This document shows positions 63,730-64,000 of a stretch of DNA of 64,000 nt, piece by piece. The DNA lies in the NCBI RefSeq assembly GCF_004353845.1, contig NZ_CP037864.1, positions 1,612,001 through 1,676,000 of the forward strand, in the 5' to 3' direction. The DNA is from Citrobacter arsenatis (GTDB taxonomy: Bacteria > Pseudomonadota > Gammaproteobacteria > Enterobacterales > Enterobacteriaceae). The translations under genes were made by a program, and so were the position numbers. The notes beneath the pieces are model-generated. The model searched no databases and had not been told where the DNA came from. It saw only the letters and a program-made list of their open reading frames with translations. The number at the start of each line of letters is the position of its first letter. Position 1 is the stretch's first letter.

Positions 63730-64000
63730 ATGATTAAGTTGTATGAAAAAGGAATTTACCTCTCCGATAATAATGAAATTATAGCTGAGGAGTCTTTGCC
63801 TGGGCATATCTGCAAAGAGGACGCGAAAAAAGGAACTATCGCGTGGTCGATTCTCGCCGCGCATAATACGTCCGGTGATATGAATAAGCTTAAAATTAAG
63901 TTTGATTCATTAGCCTCACACGATATTACCTTTGTCGGTATTATTCAGACCGCTAAAGCATCAGGTATGGAGCGGTTCCCGCTGCCGTACGTTCTGACTA
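63730..64000 (+). CDS. ybhJ: Aconitase-family protein YbhJ (5' part)
   Basis: The first 90 codons of an aconitase-like protein; the gene runs off the right end of the window. The start MIKLYEKGIYLSDNNEII follows GGAG by 6 nt, and the stretch KIKFDSLASHDITFVGIIQTAKASGMERFPLPYVLT is the beginning of the aconitase fold. With ybhH and ybhI it makes a small tricarboxylate-handling cluster. Cluster cysteines are beyond the window. Confidence 0.88.
   Translation, partial: MIKLYEKGIYLSDNNEIIAEESLPGHICKEDAKKGTIAWSILAAHNTSGDMNKLKIKFDSLASHDITFVGIIQTAKASGMERFPLPYVLT

Overview
The window is enterobacterial core chromosome, most like Citrobacter or a very close relative. The backbone genes match E. coli and Salmonella gene by gene in order and length. 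Several proteins (the middle of SdhC, YbgS, the TolA repeat) differ enough from E. coli K-12, as I remember it, to place this outside that species. The 3-methylaspartate ammonia-lyase has its catalytic and metal-binding residues at the numbering known from the Citrobacter amalonaticus enzyme. No phage, plasmid, integrase or CRISPR material is visible.

Layout. (1) 16-9887: TCA-cycle supra-operon sdhCDAB-sucABCD, ending in a 3' UTR that corresponds to the SdhX (RybD) small RNA and its terminator. sdhC begins 16 bases in, so its promoter is outside the window. (2) 9895-31258: a 21-kb accessory block between sucD and cydA, the junction where E. coli K-12 carries mngRAB. Its left half is a minus-strand catabolic operon: four-carbon acid-sugar genes otnK, otnC, a DeoR regulator and otnI, then a beta-keto acid cleavage enzyme, a BASS transporter, a GlcG-like protein and an Asp/Glu-racemase-like protein. 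In the middle are a PocR-like regulator, a uroporphyrinogen-III methyltransferase (cobA) and a LysR regulator. Its right half is a minus-strand methylaspartate operon for glutamate: glmS-glmL-glmE-mal, an AtuA-like/DUF4387 pair, a DAACS transporter, an exported glutaminase, fumD (mesaconase) and a corrinoid adenosyltransferase. (3) 31259-32475: a long non-coding regulatory region with a perfect FNR box, serving cydABX-ybgE. (4) 35771-41389: ybgC-tolQRAB-pal-cpoB. (5) 41555-42150: four tRNA-Lys and one tRNA-Val. (6) 42436-47885: nadA-pnuC, zitB, ybgS, aroG and gpmA. (7) 48118-52376: galETKM with its operators. (8) 52595-58745: modF-modE, acrZ, modABC and ybhA. (9) 58911-64000: pgl, ybhD, ybhH, ybhI and the 5' end of ybhJ.

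How the accessory block should work: glutamine is deamidated in the periplasm and glutamate imported. Adenosylcobalamin-dependent glutamate mutase (GlmS/GlmE, reactivated by GlmL) makes 3-methylaspartate, Mal deaminates it to mesaconate, and FumD hydrates that to citramalate. The adenosyltransferase and CobA are B12-supply genes in the same block. The left operon probably converts a four-carbon sugar acid through OtnI/OtnK/OtnC to dihydroxyacetone phosphate. It lacks the usual dehydrogenase and has gained a BKACE enzyme, a GlcG-like protein, a racemase-like protein and a BASS transporter, so its substrate is unknown. This operon and the AtuA/DUF4387 pair are the least explained parts of the window.

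Core-region control sites are well preserved: the gal operators and CRP site, the aroG TyrR box, the gpmA Fur box, the nadA NadR box and the modA ModE box. REP/BIME palindromes sit in most of the longer gene gaps.
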